Origin: Apostichopus japonicus
Taxonomy: Eukaryota > Echinodermata > Holothuroidea > Aspidochirotida > Stichopodidae
DNA length: 64,000 bases
Assembly: GCF_037975245.1 (NCBI RefSeq)
Contig: NC_092579.1
Location: forward strand, 21,768,666-21,832,665
Direction: 5' to 3'
Below the pieces are notes generated by a model that saw only the letters and a program-made list of their open reading frames with translations, ran no database searches and was not told the DNA's origin. The stretch's first letter is position 1, and every line of letters begins with the position of its first letter. The position numbers and the translations under genes are program-made. Below are positions 37,735 to 49,550 of the stretch, piece by piece.

Positions 37735-40700
37735 TCTGGCAATCTGCTAATATGATTGAATATTGGACGGGGGGTTAAAGTAAACCAGTGGTAATATAAG
37801 TCTGAAGTAAACAGATGAATGATGTAAACCTTCATACCTTTTCACTCCTCTTCTGAATTCAAACAGTTTTGTCTCTTCTGGAATGGTGTATACCCTGATT
37901 ACTGTGCCCTGGATGTAACAAGGAAAAAGAAACGTTGGAATATTGTTTTTCTCTGAACGTGTTTTTAGATCTTCTGTTGTTCATCTTTGTGACAAGTGTC
38001 AAATGACTTTCACAGCTTCAGCATCTATTGCTAAGCATTGCACTCAGCAGGAAATGTTACGTAAACAACATCCCAGATTCTCTAAACACACGGTGTTTAG
38101 CTAATGTGTGAAAGGTATGGCATATGTGTATACAGGAAAATCAGTTCCAAGCTTTATATTAAGCTACATTCTATCTTAAGCAGAGATGTGTGGCTATGAA
38201 TCAAAACTTTTAACTTAAAAGTTTTAAGTTTACTGAATAGATGGACATTGAGAGTCCTTCACTAGGGACTTGTTCAATGGAGTCAATTGATAACAGTTTT
38301 ACTGTCAATAGGTTTCTTTCTGTAGAGAGAGGATTGAAGGTGCCACTTCCTCATGGTAACAGGTCTTTCACCTACAAAAACATATTAGGACCAATTTCTA
38401 TCTTAACCCCCCTTTTGCCATCCCCTCACCATTCCCCCTCCCCCCCCCCAAACTTCACTCATCATTGTGGTGTAACCCCAGTCAGATTTTCCATCTTTTA
38501 CTAGTTGAGTATTCATCAAATTTAGCCAGAAATTTGAAAAACTGCATTACTTAATTACCTTTTCAGATGCAGTGGCTATCTTTGTCCCTAAGGGGTCAAA
38601 GGCCAAAGCAGCTAGTGGGCTATCATGAGCTTGAATCATGGTCACTGCACGTAGATTCTCTGTGTCGAATATTTGCACTTCTCCAACCTACCGAATATGA
38701 AGGCATATGGCATAAATGTTTTTGTTAGTATAAGAATTTACAGGTTTATAAAGCGTGTACAATATTGTCACAGGACGCTCAAATGTGGAGTAATTAAAAA
38801 AAAATTTAAAAAAAACTGAACACAAAGGTTGAGCACAAATTTCACAACTTCCACTGCAAAACATGTGCAACATAATTGGATGTTGTTTACACTTTTGATA
38901 TAAGCAACCTGGTCAGGTAATCAGACTTGTAGTTAAGGGTACAACAGCACCAATATGAGTACCAGAAGAATTATCCTCTATAGGAGTACAAGTATGAGCA
39001 CAAGGCTTAAAATGTGTGAGTACATAATCTTGCAATGGTATCTACACTAGATTTCCAAATGCCCGAGTACGGATACAAATCAATGAGGACCATGAGTACC
39101 AGCACAGGCATCTATCCTAGAATGTGAGTACATGTACTGGTATGAGTACAGGCAACTATCCTAGAAGTTAAATGTGAGTTCATGTACCAATACGAGTACA
39201 AGCAACTATTCTAGAATGCAAGTATATGTACCGGTACGAGTACAGACACAGGCAACTATCCTAGAATGCGAGTACATGTACCAGTACGAGTACAGACAAC
39301 TATCCTAGAATGCGAGTACATATACCGGTACATGCAAGGGCAACTATTCTAGAAAGCGAGTACCGGTACGAGCACAGGCAACTATCCTAGAATAAGAGTA
39401 CATGTAACGGTACGAGTACAGGCAACTATCCTAGAATGCGAGTCCATGTACCGGTTTGAGTACAGACACAGGCAACTATCCTAGAATGTGAGTACATGTA
39501 CCGGTTTGAGTACAGGCACAGGCAACTATTCTAGAATGCGAGTACATGTACCGGTTTGAGTACAGGCACAGGCAGCTATCCTAGAATGTGAGTACATGTA
39601 CCGGTTTGAGTACAGACACAGGCAACTATCCTAGAATAAGAGTACATGTAACGGTACAAGTACAGGCAACAATCCTAGAATGCGAGTCCATGTACCGGTT
39701 TGAGTACAGACACAGGCAACTATCCTAGAATGGGAGTACATGTACCGGTTTGAGTACAGGCACAGGCAACCATTCTAGAATGTGAGTACATGTACCGGTT
39801 TGAGTACAGACACAGGCAACTATCCTAGAATGTGAGTACATGTACCGGTATGAGTACAGGCACAGGCAACTATTCTAGAATGCGAGTACATGTACCGGTT
39901 TGAGTACAGACACAGGCAACTATCCTAGAATGTGAGTACATGTACCGGTATGAGTACAGGCACAGGCAGCTATCCTAGAATGTGAGTACATGAACTGGTA
40001 TGAGTACAGACACAGGCAACTATTCTAGAATGCGAGTACATGTACCGGTTTGAGTACAGACACAGGCAACTATCCTAGAATGTGAGTACATGTACCGGTA
40101 TGAGTACAGGCACAGGCAGCTATCCTAGAATGTGAGTACATGTACTGGTATGAGTACAGACACAGGCAACTATTCTAGAATGTGAGTACATGTACCGGTT
40201 TGAGTACAGGCACAGGCAACTATTTTAGAATGCGAGTACATTTACCGGTTTGAGTACAGACACAGGCAGCTATCCTAGAATGTGAGTACATGTACTGGTA
40301 TGAGTACAGACACAGGCAACTATTCTAGAATGCGAGTACATGTACCGGTTTGAGTACAGACACAGGCAGCTATCCTAAAATGCGAGTACATTTACCGGTA
40401 CGAGTACAGGCTCACCTCAAGTCTGCAGGCTATACCCATCAAGCAAGACATACAACCTACAAAATGGTTTTTATGTCTTCAACTCTGTAGTCTATCTTTA
40501 GAAAATTATCAATGGAGGCTTTTTTTATTTTAGGTTCAACAATCAGAAAGGCACACAGCCACGACAAGCAGAATTGTTCTGTATTCCAAAGAGAGAAACT
40601 CATAAAATAATGAAGACAAAGAACGGATAAGACATGCAAGAAGTTCTATTGTTTCATTTATGTTGAACAAGCTAAAATATCAATAAAAACTTTCAGTTGC

Positions 40701-43700
40701 TGTATCAATATTCTCCCAAATGGAACGTTTGGAGTAAAAAACTTATATATCTATGTACCTATATATCACAATAGCCATTTGGACAATCTAGGAAAATGTC
40801 AAGTGTTGCATAGTATGGAGTTTGCAATAATTTCTTTTGTTCAACTGTTTGTTACATTCAAATCTTACACGATACTTGAGCTCCACTAGAGTAAAGTTTA
40901 CCTGGTTGCTGCCTGGATAGGCCAGGTAACAGTTGTCTCCGTTGACCGACAGAGCACAAAGCCCTTCTGGATTTGGAGGAGTGTCCCTTATTGTGTGAAG
41001 CACCTTCATGTCCCGGATGTTGTGAATATACAAGCTTTCTTCTAGAGCCACGATTAACCTCTGGATTCATGTTAAAGCAGAAAACAATTTCATACCTTAT
41101 TAATACATAGTTCAATCTTTTATTTTTTTTATTTTTTGTTGATGGAAAGATTAGTATAAATGATTCTCATGTCACTTACAGTAGTTGAAATTGATAACTT
41201 AGTTAAAATAAAATAGTGTAAAGATGTGTTCTGTACTGCGGTTCAAAAGTTGAGCTATCTGACCAAGCACATCACACATGGAATTATTTCTAACAACTTC
41301 AACCTTGGATAAAGTATGTGTTTAGTTTTGATGTATGCGGGGGGGGGGGGGTTCTCAATCAATTTCTTTTTTTTGGCTAGGGCCAGAAAGGGAAAAAAAA
41401 AAAGGATTCTAGTAAATAGCAAGACAGAATCAAATCTCACTATTAAAGCTACATTGAGAAATTTGCAGTGTGTGATGGTAGGACGCTCGGGCCTAAGGCA
41501 AAATGGGTTCATATGCCTGCTTTGTGCAAGAATTTAGGCCATTTATTTTATAGCAGGCTGGATCGAAATAACTCGTGAGCCGGATTTGGTTTATTGAGAA
41601 CCCCTAACGTATAGCTTAGACTTAGAGTGGTATTGCTCAGAAGGTTTTGATTGACAATAAATGGAAAGTGACTGAAGTCATGTCACACAAACATTTGGCA
41701 TTGTGCCCAAAGGACTGCGCTATGTACAGTACGTAGTATCATTCACAGTGTAAGGGTTACAATTTGCCAGATGCCTAAAGTTCTTGGTGTTTATGACCAC
41801 AGAGAGATATATTAGCCAACTCAGGAAAGGTCTATTAAAGATTGGTTAAACAAGCCCCAGTGCAGGCAGTTGCATATCAAGTGTCTATCACTCACATGCA
41901 CAGTACAAAATATGCTGGTAGCTAGTTGCTTATACTGCCTCAACGGATGTTTTGTACCTCACGAATGTCTTTCTTTTCAAAAGACAATACCACCAATAAC
42001 ACCAGGGTAATTATATAACAATTTCACAGCAAATGCATCAAGGTCAAATTTATTTGAAGGTTTGCATCTTTAGTTAGATGACAATTACGACCAGTTTAAA
42101 ACCATGTATTTTCAAAATAAAGTAGATATTATCACCTACCTTTCTGTTAAGTCTCACTGCTAAAATGGTGTTTGAATAACTGTAGTTACAAATCTCAGTG
42201 CCCTTCTTGAAGTGACACACCTTCAGTTTCCTCGGAGCAGAAAGGCTGACGATTGCGACGAGGCTACTGGAGAACAACCTCTCCACGATGCAGATGTCAC
42301 TCGTATCTATTGGGAATGAGACGGACGTGCGAATCTTTATGTACAGTGTATGTGCGGCTACAACAATCTGGCTTAAACTAAGGAACTAGAAAATTTAATG
42401 GCTCACAAATCTAATCTTTGTTTTGTACTGTTTCGCTTAAAAACGTTTGAAGAAACTCTACACAGTCTATTTCCATTGTTCCTGGTGCCATACTTGACTG
42501 CAGCAAACTGCATACCTGACTGCATACAAACATACCTGACTGCAGCAAACTCAGCGTTTAAATAAGACAGACTTCTAAGGGACGTCGAGTTTGGCAGATG
42601 TCGTGCAGACTTTCATCAAAGTTCATCAGTAATCGAACCCAAATATGTTTAATAAAGTCAAATCACATTCTCTAATTCTCAAGTTCTAGGCAATTTTTAA
42701 CTTTCCTTTCACTTTCGTAACATTTTAATTGAGACATTGTCTAATTCTAGCACTCCTTAATGACCAGGAATAATTTTGGTTGCATCCTCCCAGGTAAGTA
42801 TTTTTGCAGAAATTTTAGAAACCTTAACAGGGGCGGGCAGGGTTTGTGACAGGGGGGGGTCTGACTGGTCCAGCCGCGCCTGAACGTAAGACTATCTAAG
42901 CGGAGCGCCACCATCGGTTGGCGCGGAGCGTACCAGAAAATTTTTGGCTTTACAAACCCCCCAGATGGCCGGAAACGGCACTTCCCGAGTATTCTAAGCT
43001 GCATGTACCTAGCCTGAAAATATGGGTCTCATGTCTGCAATTTCTCAATTGATGAGAAAAAAACAATCTATGAAATATGGTAATACATATCAGATGAGTT
43101 GAGATGATACAAAAATCATAATGCCTTTAGCCCCCAATCCCCCTCCCGTTCCGTCACCACTGTTTGATGCAGGGCCGGATCCAGGATTCTGGAAGGGTGA
43201 GGAGTTTGGCCTCCAGTGATCCTAGGGTCTAAGGGGAGTGGGTTTCCCTCTATCCATTGTGAAATTCTTGGATATTTAAGTACAACAGGGAACCCCTTCA
43301 ATTTAGCCATGCAAAGCACCTCTCTCTTTTTTTTTCTCTTTTTTTTTTCTCTTTTTTTTTTTGGCCAAGAGCAGGGGGTCCGGACCCCCTGGACCCCCCC
43401 TCTGCATCCGCCCCTGCTTAAGAGGGTTAAAGTTTGAAGCAAATGCTGATGATCTTTAACATAAATGGGGCCTGGCTACTCATTTGATCCTGTGTACTAA
43501 ATTAGACTCACCATTCTCATAGATTTGTTCAAGCTTGTCAACAGCTGAAAGAGAGAACAGTCTGTAGCCATTCTTTGTACCAACAGCTAGTGATCTACAG
43601 TTTGAGAAAATAACAAGGATTAGTTGCATAATCTTATGAAATATTAATTATGGACAACTGGAACCATGCAGCAGCTAAAGAAAAAAATCACAATATACAC

Positions 43701-45358
43701 ATCTTTATCTCATATATTATTAAATGCTTTCTTGTGTAAAGGGAAACAGATAACAGTGGATGAGGTTTGCCACATATTCTGCTTATAACATAAAGACAAA
43801 AGACGTATCATAGACCATTGAATGAACATGAATGACAATTCAAACATTTATCAATTCTTCATAACTAAGGCCTTTAACTTTCAGTGACAATTCAGTCTCT
43901 GACTACATAGACTCAGATATACTTGGACTTGATAAGAATCAGGCCTAACTTTTCATGCTAGTCAGGCCTAACCTTTACTACCTCTAACCTCAACTTTTAC
44001 CAGATAAAGTAACATTTCATGCTGGTCCGATTCTTCCATTTTCATTATGGGGTGTTTTTAAACAGTGGCAAAGTTGTGTTATCATTTCTCAAATAATATT
44101 GGAATTAAAAATAAGACTTCAAAACCCTTACCTTAACTTATTAATTAATTTTTGTAGCCTCCGGGACTTTCGAGCAATTACAGTGGTCAGCTGCTTTGTT
44201 ATCACATACTATATTTAGAAGGACACTTCACATAACTTAGTTACTAGATCAAATAGATGGAACGACCTGTTCGGCATGATATGAGACGTGATCCGTTAGG
44301 ACTAAGTACGTTGACCATAGTGATTCATTCAATACTAATGGATTTCAGCAGGGTAATGGGAAATGGAGGTTTTAGAATTGTGTCAGAACATGTTTGCAAA
44401 TGGGAAGAGGCTTTTGTATGGTTCATTATTTATTTAAGTAGTAAGCTTCTCCCATGGTTTTATTGCAATGTAGCATTATAGGGTATATGTATTATTACTA
44501 CAGATGAAGTTGTCTAGTTTTTGCAGATCTATGAGAAACAGTACTCAGGTGATTGATGTATATATATGTTTTGGCAACTACCTTGATGTGGCTACTGGCC
44601 AATGTGATAAATGTGTAATTTACCCTTTTACAGCTGTTTGATGATTTGGAACTTTCTGGTGTAATTAATACAAATTTTCAGTGTGAGTCTGGTTCAACTG
44701 TAGGGCCACTTGAGAGATCTATCCTAGCATCCAGATGCATGGAAGCCCGTCAATAAGATCTGACAAGAATTTCAGGTTCCTTTCTGGTAACTCCATAGAT
44801 TGACTGGGCATTCCTGTATCCAGATGCTAGATCTCTGAGTCTGAAGTAACCCTGTATTATATAGTCACCCCAGGAATCTTTAGAGCATAAGGGCAGAGGA
44901 GGCAGATCTATTATTACTTTCATTGCCTTGATTGAAACTAAATTAGAGCCTGCTACTGATCCCTAACTAGGCATTAGTAGCACTTACTGAACAAACAAGT
45001 ATTGGTGGTCATTTTTACAGCTTTATCTAATGCTACCACTTAGGCTGGTGCATGGCGGGTGGTCTGGTTAACTACGTCGTTAAGCCTAACAACTGATTTT
45101 TGTATTTATGTATTCAGGTTAAAGCCTAACGTTAGGGTCTAGTCTATAAGAAGTAAGAGTCCTGCATACTCAGTATAAGTAAAAGGGTAGGCTATAGACC
45201 TAACATACTATGTTACTATTGTTAGGCTTGGCTTAGTTCATTATCTGCCTGTAAACTTTCCTCGAAGTATGGAGGCAGACTACTTACGAAAAATCTTGAT
45301 TAAAGTTTGCAAAGAGCAAATTGCTGTTAGGATCAGCATGTTGACTTGTTAGATTCAT
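31807..45358 (-). CDS. WIPI2: WD repeat domain phosphoinositide-interacting protein 2 (WIPI2)
   Basis: Eleven coding exons on the minus strand join in frame through GT-AG introns to 463 aa plus stop, close to the human length of 454. WIPI2 is a seven-bladed beta-propeller that binds PI3P on the forming autophagosome and recruits ATG16L1. Seen: the N-terminus MNLTSQ...LLFANFNQD, near-identity over the block starting [14 protein letters not shown], the PI3P-binding FRRG motif at 221-224, [15 protein letters not shown]-type and [11 protein letters not shown] blocks, and the C-terminus [18 protein letters not shown]. By alignment from memory, the two arginines that contact ATG16L1 in human WIPI2b (R108, R125) correspond to R106 and R123 here. 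The 18-residue insertion of human isoform a is absent. Residues about 360-410, within the C-terminal disordered tail, are diverged. The cytoplasmic role is inferred from orthology. The start matches the family N-terminus exactly. Confidence 0.97.
31990..32345 (-). mobile_element. tRNA-derived SINE in the last WIPI2 intron
   Basis: On the minus strand the head reads GGCGTTGTGGTCAAGTGGTT (A-box-like) and then GGTTCGAGCCC (B box), followed by a body ending in TTATATAAGTACTG-like sequence. It starts about 30 bp upstream of WIPI2 exon 11. A truncated copy lies at 28605-28790. Confidence 0.85.
33236..33408 (-). CDS. WIPI2: WIPI2 coding exon 10
   Basis: Acceptor GTCTCACAG, donor GTACAT. Encodes the diverged low-complexity tail ([25 protein letters not shown]). 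Confidence 0.9.
34685..34789 (-). CDS. WIPI2: WIPI2 coding exon 9
   Basis: Acceptor CTCTCAAG, donor GTAAGT. Encodes [18 protein letters not shown] and LLKQHR, the last blade. Confidence 0.96.
35310..35420. repeat. (AT)n / ATAC array
   Basis: Imperfect AT dinucleotides with CATATA breaks, in WIPI2 intron 8. Confidence 0.93.
35930..36100 (-). CDS. WIPI2: WIPI2 coding exon 8
   Basis: Acceptor CTTTTGCAG, donor GTAAGT. Encodes the W-x-GY-x-GK-x-LM and [12 protein letters not shown] blocks. Confidence 0.95.
37282..37389 (-). CDS. WIPI2: WIPI2 coding exon 7
   Basis: Acceptor CACTGTAG, donor GTAAGT. Encodes [12 protein letters not shown] and [13 protein letters not shown]. Confidence 0.96.
37673..37729. 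repeat. (AT)n array
   Basis: Pure AT dinucleotides in WIPI2 intron 6. Confidence 0.97.
37838..37908 (-). CDS. WIPI2: WIPI2 coding exon 6 (FRRG motif)
   Basis: Acceptor ACATCCAG, donor GTATGA. Encodes [10 protein letters not shown] and LFEFRRGVK, the phosphoinositide-binding signature. Confidence 0.96.
38559..38687 (-). CDS. WIPI2: WIPI2 coding exon 5
   Basis: Acceptor TTCGGTAG, donor GTAATT. Encodes [14 protein letters not shown] through KIATASEK. Confidence 0.96.
38975..40410. repeat. 50-bp minisatellite in WIPI2 intron 4
   Basis: About 29 imperfect copies with core CTAGAATGTGAGTACATGTA then CCGGTTTGAGTACAG(A/G)CACA. Left-hand copies are shorter (about 44 bp) and more diverged; central and right copies are nearly uniform. 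GTACATGTAC and GTACCGGTAC palindromes recur. Confidence 0.97.
40902..41060 (-). CDS. WIPI2: WIPI2 coding exon 4
   Basis: Acceptor AATCCAG, donor GTAAAC. Encodes [17 protein letters not shown] through YPGSNQ; includes R123. Confidence 0.96.
42140..42306 (-). CDS. WIPI2: WIPI2 coding exon 3
   Basis: Acceptor CCCAATAG, donor GTAGGT. Encodes [15 protein letters not shown] through LAVRLNRK; includes R106. Confidence 0.96.
42829..43010. repeat. Fragment of the GGAGCGCCACCATCGG transposon family
   Basis: Shares GACTATCTAAGCGGAGCGCC and the GGCGCGGAGCGTAC block with the interiors of the elements at 19267 and 58436. Confidence 0.75.
43170..43416. mobile_element. hAT-like MITE, CAGGGCCGGATCCAGG ends
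   Basis: Left CAGGGCCGGATCCAGG, right (inverted) CAGGGGCGGATGCAGA. T-rich centre. No clean 8-bp flanking duplication found. Lies in WIPI2 intron 2. Confidence 0.6.
43512..43594 (-). CDS. WIPI2: WIPI2 coding exon 2
   Basis: Acceptor AAACTGTAG, donor GTGAGT. Encodes [15 protein letters not shown] and DKLEQIYEN, blade 1. Confidence 0.95.
44705..44843. mobile_element. Imperfect inverted repeat, possible MITE
   Basis: Left AGAGATCTATCCTAGCATCC and right (inverted) AGAGATCTAGCATCTGGATA are partially complementary, with ATTGACGGGC/ATTGACTGGGC further in. In WIPI2 intron 1. Confidence 0.4.
45288..45358 (-). CDS. WIPI2: WIPI2 coding exon 1
   Basis: ATG to NQDF plus two bases; donor GTAAGT. Confidence 0.93.
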
Positions 45359-46179
45359 TCTGGACTCTGGACGTTTTTATTGCGCCATAAGCTTCAATGA
45401 AATTACTAACACGTACTATTCCCGTCTACTTCGTCGTACTTAGTCTCAGGACAGTGCGTTCGTCGTACACAAAGCTGCGCAAATTGTTGAATTGTCATCT
45501 GTTCAGTCCAGTTGTGTATTTATTGTTGTGAGCTTACTCCAAGTCGTTTCTTGCAACCCCTGGGTCACTATATCTTTATTAACTACCCAGCTTATCTCCT
45601 TTCGATTATACACCATAGACGCTATCAAACCAGGGAGTTGTTATGGAACTCCCTGATCAAACATGATACTTTGGTATACCAGAAATGTGAAATGATATGT
45701 TTATAAGGCCTAATAAGGAAACCTGGGAAACATAGCGGGCCCTGGAAAATATGGGTATAGGGCTGATTGTATTATCGTTTTCATGCATGATACTAAGGAA
45801 TTTGGAAGAAATAAAAAAGAGGCCATATGTGACATAATTGCCCGGGCTCTCCGAACGCCTCTGGGTACATAACCTATTTCGACTATGTAAATAAAATAGT
45901 ACTTTTATACACATGCAGTTTATTAGAGTTCGGTTCATCAACCCATTATTTATTGTAAAAGTTGTATGCAATTTTTTCATGGCGGCAAACAAAAAAAGCG
46001 AATAAATTAATGCAAGAAAATAATTAGTTATATATCCATTTTCGGGACATTTTGGAATTTTTAAAGTGTATGACCTTATGACCATTCTGCTTCAAGTTAC
46101 AAACATTGCTGGTCGGCTTACATTTTCAATACGGCACAGTTACAGTTTATAACCACATTGTGTGTATCAGTTCAATTGG

Positions 46180-47070
46180 AATAGCGGTGTTGAAGTACTC
46201 AACAAGTACTCGGGACTCGAGCTGTTCTCGGGTACCTTTTTGCAAGTATTTGGTAATAGCAATAGTGAAAGGTACTCGTTTGTTAAAGTAGGCCTACTCG
46301 TCATTTGGTACTCGAACTCGGACACAGAAGCATTCGTAATAGTATTCATTTTATAGTGATTGGTGCCGTACGGCGTCGCTCAGGACGAGTACGGTACTTT
46401 ACGAGTACTTATGTAAAAAGAAAAGAAAATTTTTGTTAATATATATTTTCAATCATTTTGGCATTCCATTGTAACACTCTGTAATCGTAAGCTATACCGT
46501 ATTTCATGCATCTCTATACACCAGCAGCACCATACATGCAACCGAGCATATATTAGCAAGTACAGTATACGTATACTGTGCATACGAAAAAAAGAATGCG
46601 TGAGTATTGTTGCTAACTTACGTACGGTACTGAACTATTCGGAGCATGGTTGCATTCTGTGTTACTATCAGTCTATATATAGCAACCTTGTGTGTACATC
46701 ATGAAGTTGTTTGAATTACTACTACTACTACCTTTTGTCATTCTAATATCAGAAAGAGAATTCTGTATTTGGCAAGCAACAGCAAGATCCGGGCAATGTC
46801 TCAATGATCCAACTGTTATATCATATTTGCGTACAGTCGGCCCACCATGGATCAGTTATAAGCATAAGGTTCTTGTGATATTACAGAAATCAAAAGTACT
46901 GTAGCCTACTCGAAAAGTAGCCTACTCGGGGTGAAAAGGTACTGGTACTTGGTACTCGGATTCTAAATTTTTGTACTCGGATCCTAAGAACTCGTACTCG
47001 GACAATGGTATTTGGTACTCGGTCATCAGGTACTCGAAAGTACTTGGTACTCGGATGAAAGTACTTTACT
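46180..47070. repeat. GGTACTCG-type degenerate repeats
   Basis: TACTCG(G/A) recurs densely at 46195-46420 and 46905-47060 with no fixed period. The sequence between is unrelated. Confidence 0.6.
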
Positions 47071-47264
47071 GCAACATTGGTAATTTTAACATATATGATT
47101 CTTTAAAGAAAAGCCATTCTATACGGAGTCTATACAGGCATGAAAAAGCAACCAAATGAAACGACACAGACATATTTCTATTGTATATATTCAAAAGTAT
47201 AATAGCACATATAAGAACATTTTTGTAGGTCGGGAACCCGTATGTATCCACCAACACTTTAAGA

Positions 47265-47880
47265 AGGGGCACCAATAATTTAAGGAGCAGTGCACCAATA
47301 AATTAAGTAGCAGTGCACCAACAATTTAAGGAGCTGTGCACCATTAAGTACAGGAGCTGTGCATCAACAATTTAAGGAGGGGCACCAATAAGCTAAGGAG
47401 CGGGGCAACAATAATTAAAGAGCAGGGCACCAACAATTTAAGGAGGGGCATCAATAATTTAAGGAGATACACCAACAAGTTAAGGAGGGGCATCAATAAT
47501 TTAAGGAGCAGTGCACCAATCATTTAGGGAGGGCACCCAGTAAGTACAGGAGCAGTGCATCAACAATTCAAGGAGGGCACCAATAAGCTAAGGAGCGGGG
47601 CAACAATAATTTAAAGAGCAGAGCACCAACAAGTTAAGGAGGGGCACCAATAATTTAAGGAGATACACCAACAATTTAAGGAGGGCATCAATAATTTAAG
47701 GAGCAGTGCACCAATAATTAGGGAGGGGCACCCAGTAAGTATACAGGAGCAGTGCATCAACAATTTAAGGAGGGGCACCAATAATTTAACGAGCAGTGCA
47801 CCAATAATTTAAGGAGCAGTGCACCAATAAGTACAGGAGGTGTGCATCAACAATTTAAGGAGGGGCACCAATAAGTTCGG
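47265..47880. repeat. Minisatellite, AATTTAAGGAG(C/G)..GCACCAAT units
   Basis: Units of roughly 20-27 bp alternate between GGAGCAGTGCACCAATAA and GGAGGGGCACCAATAA types, with higher-order repetition visible (the blocks at 47380-47560 and 47580-47770 resemble each other). Confidence 0.93.
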
Positions 47881-48034
47881 GGGGGGAGGTTAAAGATTTC
47901 GTCTGGCATGCCCCACCCCTACTGCGTCCGCCACTTGTGAACTCGTAATAACAAGAAGTGATAATCCGAACTTTGATAGTATCCATGATGATATGTCTTG
48001 TAAGAAGTGAAATATACTCGGGTAGCGGTAGGGG

Positions 48035-48175
48035 ATAATATCTGAGGGAAGGGAAGGGGAGGAAGGATATATGGGAGGGGAGGAGAGGGGAAGGAGGGAG
48101 GGAGGGAGGTAGGGGAGGGAGGGGAGGGAGGGGAGGGAGGGGAGGGAGGGGAATGGAGGAAAGGGAGGGGAGGTG
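48035..48175. repeat. GGGAGGGGA purine repeat
   Basis: About 140 bp of GGGAGG/GGGGA on the plus strand, a polypurine tract with G-quadruplex potential. Confidence 0.9.
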
Positions 48176-48189
48176 TCAACACAGGAAAA

Positions 48190-49080
48190 TGCTGCATTTA
48201 TAGATATAAAAACCCCAACACCAAATGGGTACTTTCTAAAGAAGACAGAAACCCAACCATCAGTATTGGTCTATGTGATGGATACAGCGATGATACACCA
48301 GTCAGAACAGTTCCCCCAAACAGCTAAGAGAAATACCTAAATATCACAGATTTAATGTTCCTTCTGGCGCACCAAAAAAATGAAGATTTAATCAAGGGTA
48401 AATATGATATCATCGATTCACCTGGGCTTCATTTATTTTATGTTTTTCTTTCTTAATTAAAATGTTTATTTTCTGCAATATAAACAGATTGGCTTCTCAA
48501 ATGTTGAATCTAAAATATTTGAAGCTCTGAAACATGATCATAATGAGGGCATTGGCTTCAGTGACACTATTTACTGGTACTATTTATAAATTGAAAATAT
48601 TGAATAATAGAAAAAATAATAAAAATGAGAAAGTAAATCGTCTCAACTCGGCCATCATCTATATACAAAATGGTAACCCCCATACACAACTTTAAAACTA
48701 GGATATCTCCCAAAGGAAGTTAAACTTTTCTTATTTTGTGTCATTGGAAAGTGATACTGTATATAAGGAAGAGGTATCCCTTTCCCCCTTTGAGAAATAT
48801 AACAAAGAAGTTGCATATTGTTAATTATACATGAAGATAACATTAACAAGTCAGCTAATATTCCAAATATATCACAATTGAAATATAAAAAACAACAACA
48901 ATATTATCTACTGAACACTTTTGAAGGGCTCTGTGATCTACAATGTTGACATCACATACCACAAAATATGATCCTCTTCCTTGTGTAAGGAAGGGGTTTC
49001 TCTGGTAAAATAGTTTTTTTCATTAAGACAAACATAACTATAGAGTTATGAACCTTAAGCATATGAAAGGTCACATTTTC
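48190..49080. other. Intergenic, nothing recognised
   Basis: AT-rich, no coding exons seen. Confidence 0.4.
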
Positions 49081-49550
49081 TGCAACCAGAATACTTCCTT
49101 AATGTCATTGTAGCATATAGCTATACACTTGGGTTTATATGCCTACATATCGGCTTCATTCCACTCACGAGGTACAGGACTATTAGGCGGGGGTGGGCAA
49201 CCAGAATACTTCCTTAATGTCATTGTAGCATATAGCTATACACTTGGGTGTAAAGGCCTACATATCGGCTTCATTCCACTCACGAGGTACAGGACTATTA
49301 GGCGGGGGTGGGCAACCAGAATACTTCCTTAATGTCATTGTAGCATATAGCGAGTGATACACTTGGGTTTATAGGCCTACATATCGGCTTCATTCCACTC
49401 ACGAGGTACAGGACTATTAGGCGGGGGTGGGCAACCAGAATACTTCCTTAATGGCATTGTTGCATATAGCGATACACTTGGGTGTAAAGGCCTACATATC
49501 GGCTTCATTCCACTCACGAGGTACAGGACTATTAGGCGGGGGTGGGCATC
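49080..49550. repeat. 116-bp tandem repeat, four copies
   Basis: ATTAGGCGGGGGTGGGCA recurs at about 49182, 49297, 49416 and 49532, with TTCCTTAATG and TCATTCCACTCACGAGGTAC between. The right-most unit overlaps the 3' end of the adjacent minus-strand ORF. Confidence 0.95.

Noticed and set aside
38975-40410. CRISPR-like regular repeats
   Set aside because: Repeats are contiguous with no unique spacers and lie in a eukaryotic intron: a minisatellite.
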